64,000 bases of DNA from Nematostella vectensis (GCF_932526225.1 NC_064035.1:1549501-1613500); one strand, 5' to 3'. Shown: positions 24,401-35,575, numbered from the stretch's first letter. Notes: generated from the sequence alone by a model not told the origin. Numbers and translations: made by a program.

Positions 24401-27400
24401 GGGGGAGAAAGGTACTCACCGATCTTAATTAATTCTAATGTGTGGTTAAGAGCTTTTCTTCCATCGCCATTCTGTTGATAAATTTGAATAAAAATAATAA
24501 CATACAATGAACAAATAATAGCATACAATGGGAAAAGGTATAAAATGCAGTTGGGTTTGGAACAGTTGGATTTGTTTGGATATAGAGGTGCCGCCCTGAC
24601 CCTGTTAAATAAAACAACGCCAATTTTCACACCCGGTTCAGGACAACAGTCCAGTTTTCTTTGGTGGCCTTCTCAGGAAAACAAGACGAAATGGTATATG
24701 GTTGACACATTTTATTCCTTACGTTCTGATTATTTCAGTGACCAGGTAACAAGATAAATGCAATTATGCAAACTTGCAACGCAGGTTGCGATAAAAACGC
24801 CATGGGCTAGTCACGCACCACTCACATTGTGTTACATGCAGTCACGCAACTCTAACATTGTGTTACATGCATTCACGCAACTCTAACATTGTGTTACATG
24901 CAATCACGCAACTCTAACATTGTGTTACATGCAGTCACGCAACTTTAACATTGTGTTACATGCAGTCACGCAACTCTAACATTGTGTTACATGCAGTCAC
25001 GCAACTCTAAAATTGTGTTACATGCAATCACGCAACTCGAACATTGTGTTACATGCAGTCACGCAACTCTAACATTGTGTTACATGCAGTCACGCAACTC
25101 TAACATTGTGTTACATGCGCTAGTCACGCAACTCTCACATTATGCGCTAGTCATGCACTTCTCACATTGTGTTACATACGCTAATCATGCAACTCTAACA
25201 TTGTGTTACATACGCTAGTCATGCAACTCTAACATTGCATTACATGCGCTAGTCACGCAACACTAGCATTGTGTTACATGCGCTAGTCACGCAACTCTCA
25301 CATTATGCGCTAGTCATGCACTTCTCACATTGTGTTACATACGCTAGTCACGCAACACTCGCATTGTGATACATACGCTAGTCACGCAACACTCGCATTG
25401 TGTTACATACGCTAGTTACGCAACACGCGCATTGTGTTACATACGGTAGTCACGCAAGTCTCACATTGTGTTACATACGCTAGTCACGCAACATGAAACC
25501 ACATTGTGTATACATATGCGTTACCTTGAATTCGGCAAATGCTAGATGGTCGAGCACATCGGTTCGCCTTGGAGCCTGGGCACCATTAGAGACCCCAAGA
25601 TCCATAAGCCTCAGCGTTTCCGTCATCCACTCGGCAGTGCCGACCATGTCTCCGTCGAGATACGACTCGCGCCCGATCTTGTATGTGTCCTTTGGTCCGA
25701 GCAAATATCCTGTCTTCGGTTTGAACCCGAACCGTCCCTCGGAGAAGTCGACGGGTTTGAGTGCGTAGACCTCTTGTAAGCGCTTAATAGCCGTGATGGC
25801 GCCCGTCAGGTCTTCACTCGTAGGGAACTTAGACTTCGAGGAGGCCAGTCGGTCAAGTAGAAAAGCTAAAAATAGCGGCAGTAAGAATTTGCTTTTGCGG
25901 TTTCTTTGGTAGTTACTGGCACGTAATGTATAGATTGCATGTAAAATTCATCGACCCTTCTGGGGTTGCTAAAGTGTGACCCCTAGTAACCACGTGCTGA
26001 AATAACGCACCTTGCTGTCAAATCCCTCCCCCCTTGGTTTGGCAGTTGTACTTCTAGCCACAGCTTCAAGGCTCAAAACGTAAAGACGGTATATTGTAAC
26101 AGTTACTATTTGCTGATATGCCGCCCATACGGTCAAATCCCCCTCCCTCCCCCCTTGGTTTGGCAGTGTTAACAAAATAGTGCTATTTAGGTACTAGTGG
26201 TAAACACTCTTAACAACATTCTTTTATGGAGAATAAAACATGTAAGACATAACATGCTTTTGTCACACCTCAAATATGCTTGAGAGCTCAGGCGTCGCGC
26301 TTTTTTCCTTTCGGAGGCTACTTACTGAAGGGCTACTTTATCGTAAAACGTTCCGTTAGCACTGTTATATGCTAATTCTCGCTATTAACCACTCCCCGAC
26401 TGGAAAATAACGGGTTTATAACAAATGTGAACTTGTTGTGTTTGGTCAACGTGAATAAATAAATGTTAATGTTTGTATGTATTCCTTCACCGATTACGAA
26501 TAAACGCACGTTTTTCCGTGTTTAACCCCATTTCCAACTTTTTTTTCTGGAAAAGGTACAAAAAGTGGAACACGACTATTTTTTTCAAGTTGCAAGACTC
26601 ACGCGTGAGACTTTCATTATTTTTTTTTGCGAGGACAGTTGCAACAAGAATTGTTCGCGTGACAGAGCGTGTGACAGAGCGCGTGACAGAGCCATCCGTA
26701 GCCATCGGTTTCCCTTTTCGTGTGTTCAGTCTCTTTGCTGATCGCGTTTCCCTTTTCGTGTGTTCAGTCTCTTTGCTGATCGCGTTTCCCTTTTCGCGCG
26801 TTCAGTCTCTTTGCTGATCGCGTTCCCTTTGCATGCGTTCAGTCTCTTTGCTGATCGCGTTTCCCTTTTCGTGTGTTCAGTCTCTTTGCTGATCGCGTTT
26901 CCCTTTTCGTGTGTTCAGTCTCTTTGCTGATCGCGTTTCCCTTTTCGTGTGTTCAGTCTCTTTGCTGATCGCGTTTCCCTTTTCGTGTGTTCAGTCTCTT
27001 TGCTGATCGCGTTTCTCTTTTCGTGTGTTCAGTCTCTTTGCTGATCGCGTTTCCCTTTTCGCGCGTTCAGTCTCTTTGATATTCACATTTTGTACTCCAC
27101 ACAGCCTAGGCCCCTTTGAATGCGATCATCGTCATCATCGTCGTCATTCTCGTCGTCGTCGTCGCCCTCGTCGTCGTGCTCGTCCTCGTCGTCGTCGTCC
27201 TTGTCGTCGTCCTCGTCGTCATGATGATGATGATGATGATGTCGTCGTCGTCGACACGATTTTTAATAGTATAGCTCAATTTTGTAAATAATCAAATTAT
27301 TATCAAGAAAAATCATTTATAAAAGAAATATTTAGTAATTCTAAAATTGTAAATTGAGTTGTTTAAGTAAGTTACAATAAAGTTATTATTATTATTAAAA

Positions 27401-28721
27401 TTATTATTATTATTAATATTATTATTTATGCTTATAAGATTTGCAATGATCGCGAACCATTCAAAAAACTTTTCATAGTAGCAATTCGAATTTACCAAAT
27501 GATTATTTCACCGCTCACATAGTTTTTTATAATCTTGCCACTTTCAATCCATTCGCTTTTAATCTTTATAGGTCATTTTACAATTTTGTATTAAAAATAG
27601 TAATGAGCATAGGATGTTAACAAAGTATTAATGTCATTGAATTAAAAAAACTTTGTAATAAAAAAAAATACACTAAATTTTTGTCATTGTCATCATTAAA
27701 ATTATCATGACCATAACTATGACTATGATGACGACAATGATGATGATGATAATGATGCAAAATGAGGATGATATATTTTATAACAAAGCGACATGAAGGA
27801 AACATGATTGAAATGGAATGATTTCTACCAAAGTTGCCATTGTTGCAAGGCCGTACCTTTCTTTGCATGTATGTAATGGAATTTGACTAAGAGATTAAAT
27901 ACATAACTTGCATACCAAACGACTACAAGGAGTTATATGTCATAATCCGTACTTGTGTTTGTAAAGCTAAGACAATAAATTGTATAAGGTCAATAAATAA
28001 GACCGATCAATCCAAAGAGGATATTTTAATAACGGTCCAAAGGGCTGGATGTTGAGTCTTTATCTCTATACCACACAACGCTCGAGGATTAATCCTAATG
28101 GTCTAATAATTGGTTATACAATTACTTAACAGTGGTTCGTTAGTTTATTATTACCACTATCTAATTAAAGACGAAAACGTAATGGTATCGTCACGAGATT
28201 GTGCGTAGCTCTAAACAATATGAGAGTATTTTCCGAAATAACTGTAATGTTGATGTAAAATCAAACTAATGACCGATTGATACATTTGCTATTCGCGTGT
28301 CACGAAAACTATACCAGTTTTACGATGAGATCTGTAATAGTTACTCAAACGTAACATTACCTTCAGAATTGCTTTGTTCCTCGACAACTTTCTCTACCTG
28401 GGGCCATTCATTGACGAATCGTTTGATCATTAAGTACATGTTTACTGGATGCCCGATGTACGAGCCGGGAGACCCCTCGGCAGACAGATCAACCGAGTGT
28501 TTAACTTCGGTTGCAAACCTTTTTATCGCTGCGAGACGAGTCTCTTGCTCCTCTATGTAGTCTTGTAGAGCGTCGTTTAGTTCCAACTCAATATCGCGGA
28601 TTCTCTGCGTATGCGAAAGCGCCGAATATACCTCAGCCATAACCGCAGAACGTTGGATATAACAGCAAGTCAACCCAAAAGCCAGCAGTGTCCAGCTTTT
28701 TGCGAAAGTGAGCAATAACAT
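12469..28721 (-). CDS. P4HA: Prolyl 4-hydroxylase subunit alpha, complete, 12 coding exons
   Basis: Collagen prolyl 4-hydroxylase of the ER lumen; uses Fe(II), 2-oxoglutarate and O2. Exons (minus): 28721-28361, 25865-25525, 24471-24420, 23454-23237, 22136-21966, 21116-21046, 16352-16250, 15521-15468, 14875-14810, 14727-14659, 13718-13622, 12539-12469. All join in frame with GT-AG introns, giving 557 aa (human P4HA1: 534). The N-terminus is a hydrophobic signal peptide followed by the P4Ha_N helical domain (GHPVNMYLMIKRF). The peptide-binding TPR region spans roughly residues 140-260 (TAIKRLQEVYALKP, KALNHTLELIKI, DPENTRAKNNLAFF). The catalytic domain has HFD (His452, Asp454), LGTGNRIAT, GGATVFP, the third Fe ligand His523 in RHAGCPVL, and the 2-oxoglutarate-binding Lys533. 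A start with A at -3 was chosen. There is no KDEL, as expected for alpha subunits. Introns carry hammerhead elements, arrays and a LINE tail. Confidence 0.97.
13018..13034 (+). other. tRNA T-arm / B-box-like hairpin in hammerhead element copy 1
   Basis: CTTCG-TTCGAGT-CGAAG forms a 5-bp stem with a 7-nt loop matching the TTCRANY T-loop consensus. The same 17 bases occur in copy 2 (22342-22358). It could be an internal Pol III B box or a tRNA-derived remnant. No convincing A box was found. Confidence 0.45.
13079..13135 (+). ncRNA. Type I hammerhead ribozyme, copy 1
   Basis: All core elements are present. Stem I strand CCATG (13087-13091) is followed by CTGACGA (13092-13098). Stem II is GTCC/GGAC with loop TAAGAA (13099-13112). 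Then come GAAA (13113-13116), a minimal stem III (AC/GT with loop AGCC), the cleavage triplet GTC ending at 13124, and CATGG (13125-13129) closing stem I. An outer CGGC/GCCG helix across an internal loop extends stem I. Short-stem-III type I hammerheads are the form known from animal retrozymes and Penelope-like elements. Cleavage is predicted after 13124. Confidence 0.93.
13236..13621. repeat. 34-bp array made of P4HA exon 11 end plus 5' splice site, ~11 copies
   Basis: On the gene strand, each unit reads GTAAGCG-CATGCTGGGTACCC-TGTGTTATCAGAG. This repeats the exon 11 segment CATGCTGGGTGCCCTG..TTATCAG together with the intron donor GTAAGCG. The array begins directly at the exon 11 donor (13621) and runs into intron 11. 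Confidence 0.95.
13896..14022. repeat. ~19-bp tandem repeat, 7 copies (P4HA intron 10)
   Basis: The unit is GTGCAATATATCGAGGGGG. The Ile/Pro-rich open frames over it are artefacts. Confidence 0.95.
15007..15110 (+). repeat. Dispersed 'GGGCCGTAGTAGGG' repeat fragment (P4HA intron 8)
   Basis: Aligns with 11728-11830, sharing CAGGGCCGTAG, CCAATATTTTAAA and AACCAGTAGGGG. It is a member of the family described there. Confidence 0.6.
15293..15388. repeat. 24-bp tandem repeat, 4 copies (P4HA intron 8)
   Basis: The unit is CATCAACCATCCCTCTGTTAGCGT. It starts about 80 bp downstream of the exon 8 donor on the gene strand. Confidence 0.95.
16530..20740. repeat. 28-bp satellite, about 150 copies, with higher-order structure (P4HA intron 6)
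   Basis: The basic unit is 28 bp: TCATCCCCCTAGTTATAA then AGTTCGTCAA. Variant monomers recur in blocks. The CAGCCCCCATTATTTTAAAG variant is at 17941, 19007 and 20296; the CCCCCTTAATTTTAAAG type is at 18281 and about 19347. The block spacing is about 1066 and 1289 bp, indicating higher-order duplication of tens of monomers. No long frame crosses it. Confidence 0.97.
20770..20970. repeat. ~110-bp direct duplication next to the satellite
   Basis: Two copies share CTTGCTAGCGCAAGTCCCCT, TTGGCCAGGGTAGCTCGC and CTACCCGGGCACGCACTGAC. They lie between the satellite and exon 6 of P4HA. Confidence 0.8.
21490..21890. repeat. ~37-bp C-rich tandem repeat, about 11 copies (P4HA intron 5)
   Basis: The unit contains CTACCTTGCAAACGAACACT and a CCCCCTCCCCC run. 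On the gene strand each unit has a donor-like TTGCAAG-GTAGGG. It starts about 75 bp after the exon 5 donor. The long proline/threonine-rich frames are repeat artefacts. Confidence 0.95.
22342..22358 (+). other. tRNA T-arm / B-box-like hairpin in hammerhead element copy 2
   Basis: Identical 17 bases to copy 1 (5-bp stem, TTCGAGT loop), about 45 bp upstream of the hammerhead. Confidence 0.45.
22403..22459 (+). ncRNA. Type I hammerhead ribozyme, copy 2
   Basis: Same architecture as copy 1: CCATG, CTGACGA, stem II GTCC-TAATAA-GGAC, GAAA, short stem III AC-AGCT-GT, C at the cleavage site, CATGG, and outer CGGC/GCCG pairing. The differences from copy 1 fall in the stem II and stem III loops, so the catalytic core is untouched. 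Predicted cleavage is after 22448. Confidence 0.94.
22570..23236. repeat. ~54-bp tandem array starting at the P4HA exon 4 donor, ~12 copies
   Basis: The plus-strand unit is GATCTATTCTGATAGCTGGA, TCTCCCTTATCTCCCTGGG, TGTATTTGATGAAAGG. On the gene strand the first unit begins at the splice donor itself (GTAAGGGAGATCCAGCTAT). Later units carry ATAAGGGAGATCCAGCTAT, so the array grew from the intron's first bases. Confidence 0.93.
23527..24260 (+). mobile_element. CR1/L2-type LINE 3' fragment (P4HA intron 3)
   Basis: Encodes the RT thumb/C-terminal region: KYLGVTITRDLRW, NKILGLLRRNL, GLVRPLLEYASAIWDP, EKVQRRAARFV. After a frameshift near 24060 it continues with TDIYKYSFLPR and LWNNLPQSV, stopping at about 24186. 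It ends with a (GTGAA)n tail near 24245. 5'-truncated, inserted antisense to the gene. Confidence 0.88.
24812..25524. repeat. 31-34-bp tandem array abutting the P4HA exon 2 donor, ~22 copies
   Basis: The plus-strand unit is CACGCAACTCTAACATTGTG then TTACATGCAGT (or CGCTAGT). On the gene strand each unit contains GTATGTAACACAATGTG. The exon 2 donor reads GTAACGCATATGTATACACA, leading directly into the first unit. Confidence 0.93.
26705..27078. repeat. 38-bp tandem repeat, ~10 copies (P4HA intron 1)
   Basis: The unit is GTTTCCCTTTTCGTGTGTTC then AGTCTCTTTGCTGATCGC. No coding value. Confidence 0.96.
27121..27255. repeat. (CGT/GTC)n trinucleotide microsatellite
   Basis: An imperfect GTC/CGT run with an ATG/GAT patch; the Arg/Asp-rich frame is an artefact. 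AT-rich (TTA)n patches follow at 27380-27430. Confidence 0.9.
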
Positions 28722-29589
28722 CGTCTTTAGATTGTTGCTTTGTAAGTAAAGCGTTCAATGGAATTTGCCGAAGAACGCGGAGCAAATGATCACGACGAAA
28801 GCCAAGGCACCAATATTATTCCTCACTCCTACACAATATTGTCTTGTCTGTCTGGGGAACATCAATGAAGTATTTTGGCTCAAAAACGAATAGACATTCG
28901 CAGTCAGGGCAGTAGTCTTCGAGCAGTCCTTTAGTGTCACACTCCTCGGAAGGTGAAATTTAAAACCGGATAAATACCGATATTGCTTTTCTCGGAGTCA
29001 AATGTCTACCGGCAACAAACGCGCGTGTGACGCTAACCTCAATCAAGCACCAAACACATTGAACGATGTGTAAAATTCGCTAGTTATGATTTTTATGAAA
29101 GAGTGTATAAAAACTGTTGCAGGTACCAGACAACCAGGGCTATTGTAAATTCATGATAGACCGTCACAGATGACACAATGAAACCAGAAACGATCGCTGA
29201 AACGTGCACGATATCACCGCTGCAGGTCCTTTAAAAGGCCCTTCTTCAGCTTCTTGACAACGACATGCTCTGAGCCCGGGGAGACTATGACAATTTTAAA
29301 GTGAACCCATTTTGTATTCCAGGCTATGTAGTATTTAATAATATGCGAGATCAAAACACAAAGTGTGGGATGTATACAAATCCGTAATCCCTGTGTTTAA
29401 GAGAAAATGTCAACGTAACTATCTTTATCGTAAGGTGTTTGTCTCTGAAATGGCAGTCGGGGAGAGCTGTTTCCGTACCCCTGTGTTATTGTTTGGCAAA
29501 GCGAAGGGAACATCAACATATCGACATGACATGCGCATACGCGGAAAAAAACACAGTAGTATCCTGCTACTCGAATAAGTCCTTGACTC
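28722..29589. other. P4HA 5' flank; non-coding
   Basis: Contains the presumed 5' UTR and promoter of P4HA (minus strand), without a clear TATA box. On the minus strand at 29200-29262, CTGAAGAAGGGCCTTTTAAA-GGACC resembles the hairpin segment of the Penelope tail at 2357-2396, suggesting a terminal fragment of a related element. Confidence 0.35.
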
Positions 29590-31390
29590 AACCCGAATAA
29601 CACGAACACGAATAACTGAAACCCGGATAACTCGAACCCGAGTACTCAAACCCGGATAACTTGAATATCTCAAACCCGGATAACTCGAACTTGGATAACT
29701 CGACCTCGGATAACTCGAACACGGATAACTCAAACTCGGATAACTCGACCTCGGAAAACTCGAACACGGATAACTCAAACCCGGATAACTCGAACTCGAA
29801 TAACTCAAACACGGATAACTCGACCTCGGATAACTCGACCTCGGAGAACTCAAACCCGGATAACTCGACCTCAGATAACTCAAACCAGGAAAACTAGACC
29901 TCGGATAACTCGAACTCGAACAACTCAAACCACCCGGATAACTCGAACACGATAACTCGACCTCGGATAACTCGAACCCGGATAACTCGAGCACGGATAA
30001 CTTGAGCACGGATAACTCGAACACGGATAACTCGACCTCGGATAACTCAAACCCGGACAACTCGACCTCGGATAACTACAACTCGAATAACTCGACCTCG
30101 GAGAACTCAAAACCGGATAACTCGAACACGAATAACTTAAACTCGAATAACTCAAACCCGGATAACTCGACCTCAGATAACTCCAACTCGAATAACTCGA
30201 CCTCGGAGAACTCAAACCTGGATAACTCAACCTCGGATAACTCAAACCCGGACAGCTCGAACTTGAATAACTCAAACCCGGATAACTCGAACATGGATAA
30301 CTCGACCTAGGATAACTCGAGCTCGAATAACTCAAACCCGGATACCTCAAACTCGGATACCTCGAACACGGATAACTCGACCATGGATATCTCGAACTGG
30401 GATAATTAAAAAAAACCCGGATAACTCGACCTCGGAAAACTCCAACTCGTATAACTCGACCTCAGATAACTCGACCTCGGATAACTCGACCTCGGATAAC
30501 TCCAACTCGGATAACTCGAACTCGGATAACTCGAACACGGATAACTCAAACTCGGATAACTCAAACTCGGATAACTCAAACTCGGATAACTCTAGCTCGG
30601 ATAACTCTAGCTCGGATAACTCCAGCTCGGATAACTCCAACTCGGATAACTCGAACACGGATAACTCGACCTCGAATAACTCAAACCCGGAGAATTCGAC
30701 CTCGGATAATTCGAACTCGAATAATTCAAATCAGGATAACTCGAACTCGGATGACTCAAAACCGGATAACTCGAACACGAATAACTCGAACTCGGATAAT
30801 TCCAACTCGGATAACTCGACCTCGGATAACTCCAACCCGGATAACTTGACCTCGGATAACCCGAACACGGATAACTCCGGCTCGGATAACTCGAGTTCGG
30901 GTAACTTCAACTCGGATAACTCGACCTCGGATAACTCCAACTCGGATAACTCGACCTCGGATAACTCGTCCTCGGATAACTCCAACTCGGATAACTCCTA
31001 CACGGATAACTCGACATCGGATAACTCGAAAAAGGATAAGTCAAACCCGAATAACTCGAACACGGATAACTCCAGCTCGGGTAACTCCAACACGGATAAC
31101 TTAAACCCGGATAACTCCAACACGGATAACTCGACCTAGGATAACTCAAACCCGGATAACTCAAACCCCAATAACTCGAACACGGATAACTTAAGCTCGG
31201 ATAACTCGAACACGGATAGCTAAAACCCGGATAACTCCAACACGGATAACTCGACCTCGGATAACTCGAAAGCGGATAACTCTAACCCGGATAACTCAAA
31301 CTCGGATAACTCGAACTCGGATAATTCCAACTCGGATAACTAAACCACGGATAACTCGAACACGGATAACTAAAACCCGAATAACTCGAA
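29590..31390. repeat. 15-bp tandem array, about 120 copies
   Basis: The unit is GGATAACTCGAACTC, with variants ACACGGATAACTCGA and CCTCGGATAACTCGA. Because 15 is divisible by 3, long Ser/Asn/Asp-rich and Glu/Leu/Ser-rich frames occur on both strands by necessity. The unit resembles the terminal inverted repeats of pogo-like elements (compare 6074-6240). Confidence 0.95.
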
Positions 31391-31549
31391 AAATTCCTAT
31401 TACATCGGGCTGCAGACTGCAATTTTTTGTTCGTTCCCACCCCTCACACGTACATCCCAGGAGGCCTCGTTGGCATGGTTCCTGGATTAGCGCGCGGTCG
31501 GGCGAACGAAGCTCCCACTGCCTGATGATAATACGATAAGTTTAATATC

Positions 31550-33520
31550 TGAGCGACTGAGTTATTCCCCTATAGTGATGACAAAGAAAAAGGATGGCAA
31601 TACACGATTTTGTGTCGATTACCGGAAATGAAAAGTGTCGTCGATGACATGCTGGACTGCTATTCTAGATACGTCTCGACTTATGACTGTATGAACGGCT
31701 ATTGTAGATACGTCTCGACTTATGACTGTATGAACGGCTATTGTAGATACGTCTCGACCTATGACTGCTATTCTAGATACGTCTCGACCTATGACTGCTA
31801 TTGTAGATACGTCTCGACCTATGACTGCTATTGTAGATACGTCTCGACCTATGACTGCTATTCTAGATACGTCTCGACTTATGACTGTATGAACGGCTAT
31901 TCTAGATACGTCTCGACTTATGACTGTATGAACGGCTATTGTAGATACGTCTCGACTTATGACTGTATGAACGGCTATTGTAGATACGTCTCGACTTATG
32001 ACTGTATGAACGGCTATTGTAGATACGTCTCGACTTATGACTGTATGAACGGCTATTGTAGATACGTCTCGACTTATGACTGTATGAACGGCTATTGTAG
32101 ATACGTCTCGACTTATGACTGCTATTGTAGATACGTCTCGACTTATGACTGTATGAACGGCTATTGTAGATACGTCTCGACCTATGACTGCTATTCTAGA
32201 TACGTCTCGACTTATGACTGTATGAACGGCTATTCTAGATACGTCTCGACTTATGACTGTATGAACGGCTATTGTAGATACGTCTCGACTTATGACTGTA
32301 TGAACGGCTATTGTAGATACGTCTCGACTTATGACTGTATGAACGGCTATTGTAGATACGTCTCGACTTATGACTGTATGAACGGCTATTGTAGATACGT
32401 CTCGACTTATGACTGTATCAACGGCTATTGTAGATACGTCTCGACCTATGACTGTATGAACGGCTATTGTAGATACGTCTCGACCTATGACTGTATGAAC
32501 GGCTATTGTAGATACGTCTCGACTTATGACTGTATGAACGGCTATTGTAGATACGTCTCGACTTATGACTGCTATTGTAGATACGTCTCGACCTATGACT
32601 GTATGAACGGCTATTGTAGATACGTCTCGACCTATGACTGTATGAACGGCTATTGTAGATACGTCTCGACCTATGACTGTATGAACGGCTATTGTAGATA
32701 CGTCTCGACTTATGACTGTATGAACGGCTATTGTAGATACGTCTCGACTTATGACTGTATGAACGGCTATTGTAGATACGTCTCGACCTATGACTGTATG
32801 GACGGCTATTGTAGATACGTCTCGACTTATGACTGTATGAACGGCTATTCTAGATACGTCTCGACTTATGACTGTATGAACGGCTATTGTAGATACGTCT
32901 CGACTTATGACTGTATGAACGGCTATTGTAGATACGTCTCGACTTATGACTGTATGAACGGCTATTGTAGATACGTCTCGACTTATGACTGTATGAACGG
33001 CTATTGTAGATACGTCTCGACTTATGACTGTATGAACGGCTATTGTAGATACGTCTCGACCTATGACTGTATGAACGGCTATTGTAGATACGTCTCGACT
33101 TATGACTGTATGAACGGCTATTGTAGATACGTCTCGACTTATGACTGCTATTGTAGATACGTCTCGACTTATGACTGTATGAACGGCTATTGTAGATACG
33201 TCTCGACTTATGACTGTATGAACGGCTATTGTAGATACGTCTCGACTTATGACTGTATGAACGGCTATTGTAGATACGTCTCGACTTATGACTGTATGAA
33301 CGGCTATTGTAGATACGTCTCGACTTATGACTGTATGAACGGCTATTGTAGATACGTCTCGACGTATGACTGTATGAACGGCTATTGTAGATACGTCTCG
33401 ACTTATGACTGTATGAACGGCTATTGGTCACTGCATCCTAAGGATAAGGATCGAACTACTTTCACATTTTAACAAGGACTCTGTAGCCGCATTCAAGAGT
33501 TTGATGGGGACATTTTTTTA
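31550..33520 (+). mobile_element. Gypsy-type retrotransposon RT fragment with internally amplified motif A (39-bp array, about 45 copies)
   Basis: Upstream, SPIVMTKKKDGNTRFCVDYRK (31563-31629) is the classic gypsy RT block. After a frame change the sequence reads SVVDDMLD and then enters a tandem array in which each 39-bp unit encodes RYVSTYDCMNGYC. The array ends in MNGYWSLHPKDKDRTTFTF and a stop at 33470. YVSTYDCMNGYW corresponds to RT motif A (YFSTLDLxSGYW in typical gypsy elements), which contains the first catalytic Asp. Some units lack MNG. The 620-aa frame starting at 31610 is open because the unit is 39 bp. It is unlikely to be a functional gene, but the origin of the array is clear. 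Confidence 0.85.
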
Positions 33521-34184
33521 ATTTTAAATCGACGCCGACCGGTAACGCCTACTAACTGTCGCCGCTATCGCATCACGCCGTACTATAGCTATCGCATCTT
33601 TTTCTTCACCCGGAAGCCGCGCTTATTCAAGGATGATATTTATTTGATAATACTTTTACTATATACGGTGTCAGCAAACCGTGAACAGTAGAAATATGTA
33701 TGGAATGTTTGTCCGACCAATCACACGCAAGATTCCTAAAGCAAAGGATCAAGCCTCGACAGGTTCAACCTGACTGATCCCTTGTTTGTGATTCGTCAGA
33801 AGACAATAAACACTTTTCGCATATTTTTGGGAGTTCGGAGTTTTACTGGTTGTGCTGAAGGTGTGCTCATCTGACTCTCTTCCTATATTGGCTAAAAAAT
33901 AATATTCTAATCTAAGCTACGGAAAATGAATTCTAGAACTGATTTTTTTTTGTACGTAAAACACCTTTCGTTGATTCTTTGTCTATCCTAAGATATTCAA
34001 ACACTTCAAATTCGCATATTTACAAAAGCTTTCTTACCTTTTAATTACAGCTTACTAGTTAAAGTTTTCTGGGATATACTTTGTTATATATGTGTTCAGG
34101 ACTGATGATCAAGATGATTATTTTGCTCTAGTACTCTTTGTCTAATACTTACCTGAGTCAGTAGCTCAGTGCCTTGGTCACTTT
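33521..34184. other. Non-coding; possible LTR/retroelement remnants
   Basis: A segment near 33665-33850 with AAGACAATAAACACTTTTCG and GGGAGTTCGGAGTTTTACTGG could be LTR-derived from the neighbouring gypsy remnant. No second LTR or primer-binding site was found. Confidence 0.3.
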
Positions 34185-34535
34185 AAAGGTCCTTTGGCGA
34201 ACTTGTGCCTTGGTCACTTGAAAAACAGGTCCTTTGGCGAACTTGTGTCTTGGTCACTTGAAAAACAGGTCCTTTGGCGAACTTGTGTCTTGGTCACTTG
34301 AAAAACAGGTCCTTTGGCGAACTTGTGTCTTGGTCACTTGAAAAACAGGTCCTTTGGCGAACTTGTATCTTGGTCACTTGAAAAACAGGTCCTTTGGCGA
34401 ACTTGTGTCTTGGTCACTTGAAAAACAGGTCCTTTGGCGAACTTGTGTCTTGGTCACTTGAAAAACAGGTCCTTTGGCGAACTTGTGTCTTGGTCACTTG
34501 AAAAACAGGTCCTTTGGCGAACTTGTGTCTTGATC
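34185..34535. repeat. 40-bp tandem repeat, ~9 copies
   Basis: The unit is CTTGGTCACTTGAAAAACAG then GTCCTTTGGCGAACTTGTGT. Confidence 0.97.
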
Positions 34536-35570
34536 GAATTGTCTCCTGTATTTTATCTCATACATTTACTGTATTTTTTACTGCTACAGAAGGGTGGGCC
34601 TGGGCCACCCCCCCCCCCCCCCCTGCAACTTTCAGTCTTTTTCTTAACTTTCTTTTTCTTACAGATTGCATTAGTTTTTTGAAAGGAAGTCTAGATGGAG
34701 ACCGATTTCTAATTTTTATTTGTTTTACATCTTTTTTTAAGTTTTCTGACAGAACTCCTGTAGTTACTTTGCATGCCAGTATTTGTTAACAATAGATAAC
34801 AATAACAATAGATAACAATAGATAACAATAAGGCAGACAAATACAGAGGTCACAGCAGCTTCAAAGTTGTGATTTCACTGGTGTCCATGGCAATCTGTAA
34901 TGAGGCTCACTGGCCCTTTGTAACTACACCCTTCTTGGGCCCAGTATTATATTCCCCCCATGTTAGGCATTGGGTCAGCAGATTTTCGGATTTGTAAAGC
35001 ATTTGTATAGCATTGAATGGCATTTGTAGAGCATTGTATAATTTTGTTGGCTGTTCCTTAACCCAAAGCCATACAGCCATCAGGCAATGGGGTTTGGACC
35101 ACCAGTCCATAGGCATTGGGTTGATTTTACTTCCCGCCGTAATAAGCTCGGGTTGATTTGTATACCCGCCTTGATAGGCGTTGGGTTAGTTTGACAATCA
35201 CTCACTCGGGCAAATAAACCTCTCCAGATCGGAGCAGACTTGACAACAGGCAGCCACAAATTTCTGGGAAAATTTGGCAACGCCAAACGTCTCGTGTTTT
35301 TTTTACAGCTTCGCCAGTCGCCATCGTTGGATAATAATGCGAAATTCCCTCTATTACTCTAGAAAACTGCAGTGAAAATGATATCACACCAGTGAAAAGT
35401 ACACTTTGAAAGAGAACTCATACGAAGGTAACTTGGACAATTCATAGCTTGAACTTGCCAAAAACCCTCCGAGATATTTCGCAGTGCCGTAGCAGGCCTC
35501 GAAATATTGGACACAATACAGAATCAGTAAGAAAATATTGGGGAGCACAGCCACGCCCCTACTGGTCATT
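34536..35570. other. Non-coding; poly-C run and dispersed repeat
   Basis: A run of about 16 C occurs near 34608. At 35480-35575, a reverse copy of the GGGCCGTAGCAGGG family (CAGCCACGCCCCTACTGGTC) is seen. No exons are recognised. Confidence 0.4.
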
Positions 35571-35575
35571 TCCTC

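Noticed and set aside
28755-28940. 61-aa minus-strand frame upstream of P4HA as a separate gene
   Set aside because: Short, no domain, lies in the expected 5' UTR/promoter of P4HA.
29425-31164. Long Ser/Tyr/Pro, Glu/Leu and Asn/Asp/Ser-rich frames on both strands
   Set aside because: They are forced by a 15-bp (divisible by 3) tandem repeat; no gene structure.
31610-33472. 620-aa open frame as a repeat-protein gene
   Set aside because: The frame exists because the unit is 39 bp. It starts inside a frameshifted gypsy RT remnant and has no independent promoter or splice evidence. It is kept as a mobile-element-derived array.
34434-34789. Hydrophobic frames rich in Phe/Leu as membrane proteins
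   Set aside because: T-rich, poly-C-containing sequence at the edge of a 40-bp array; no start context or splice support.
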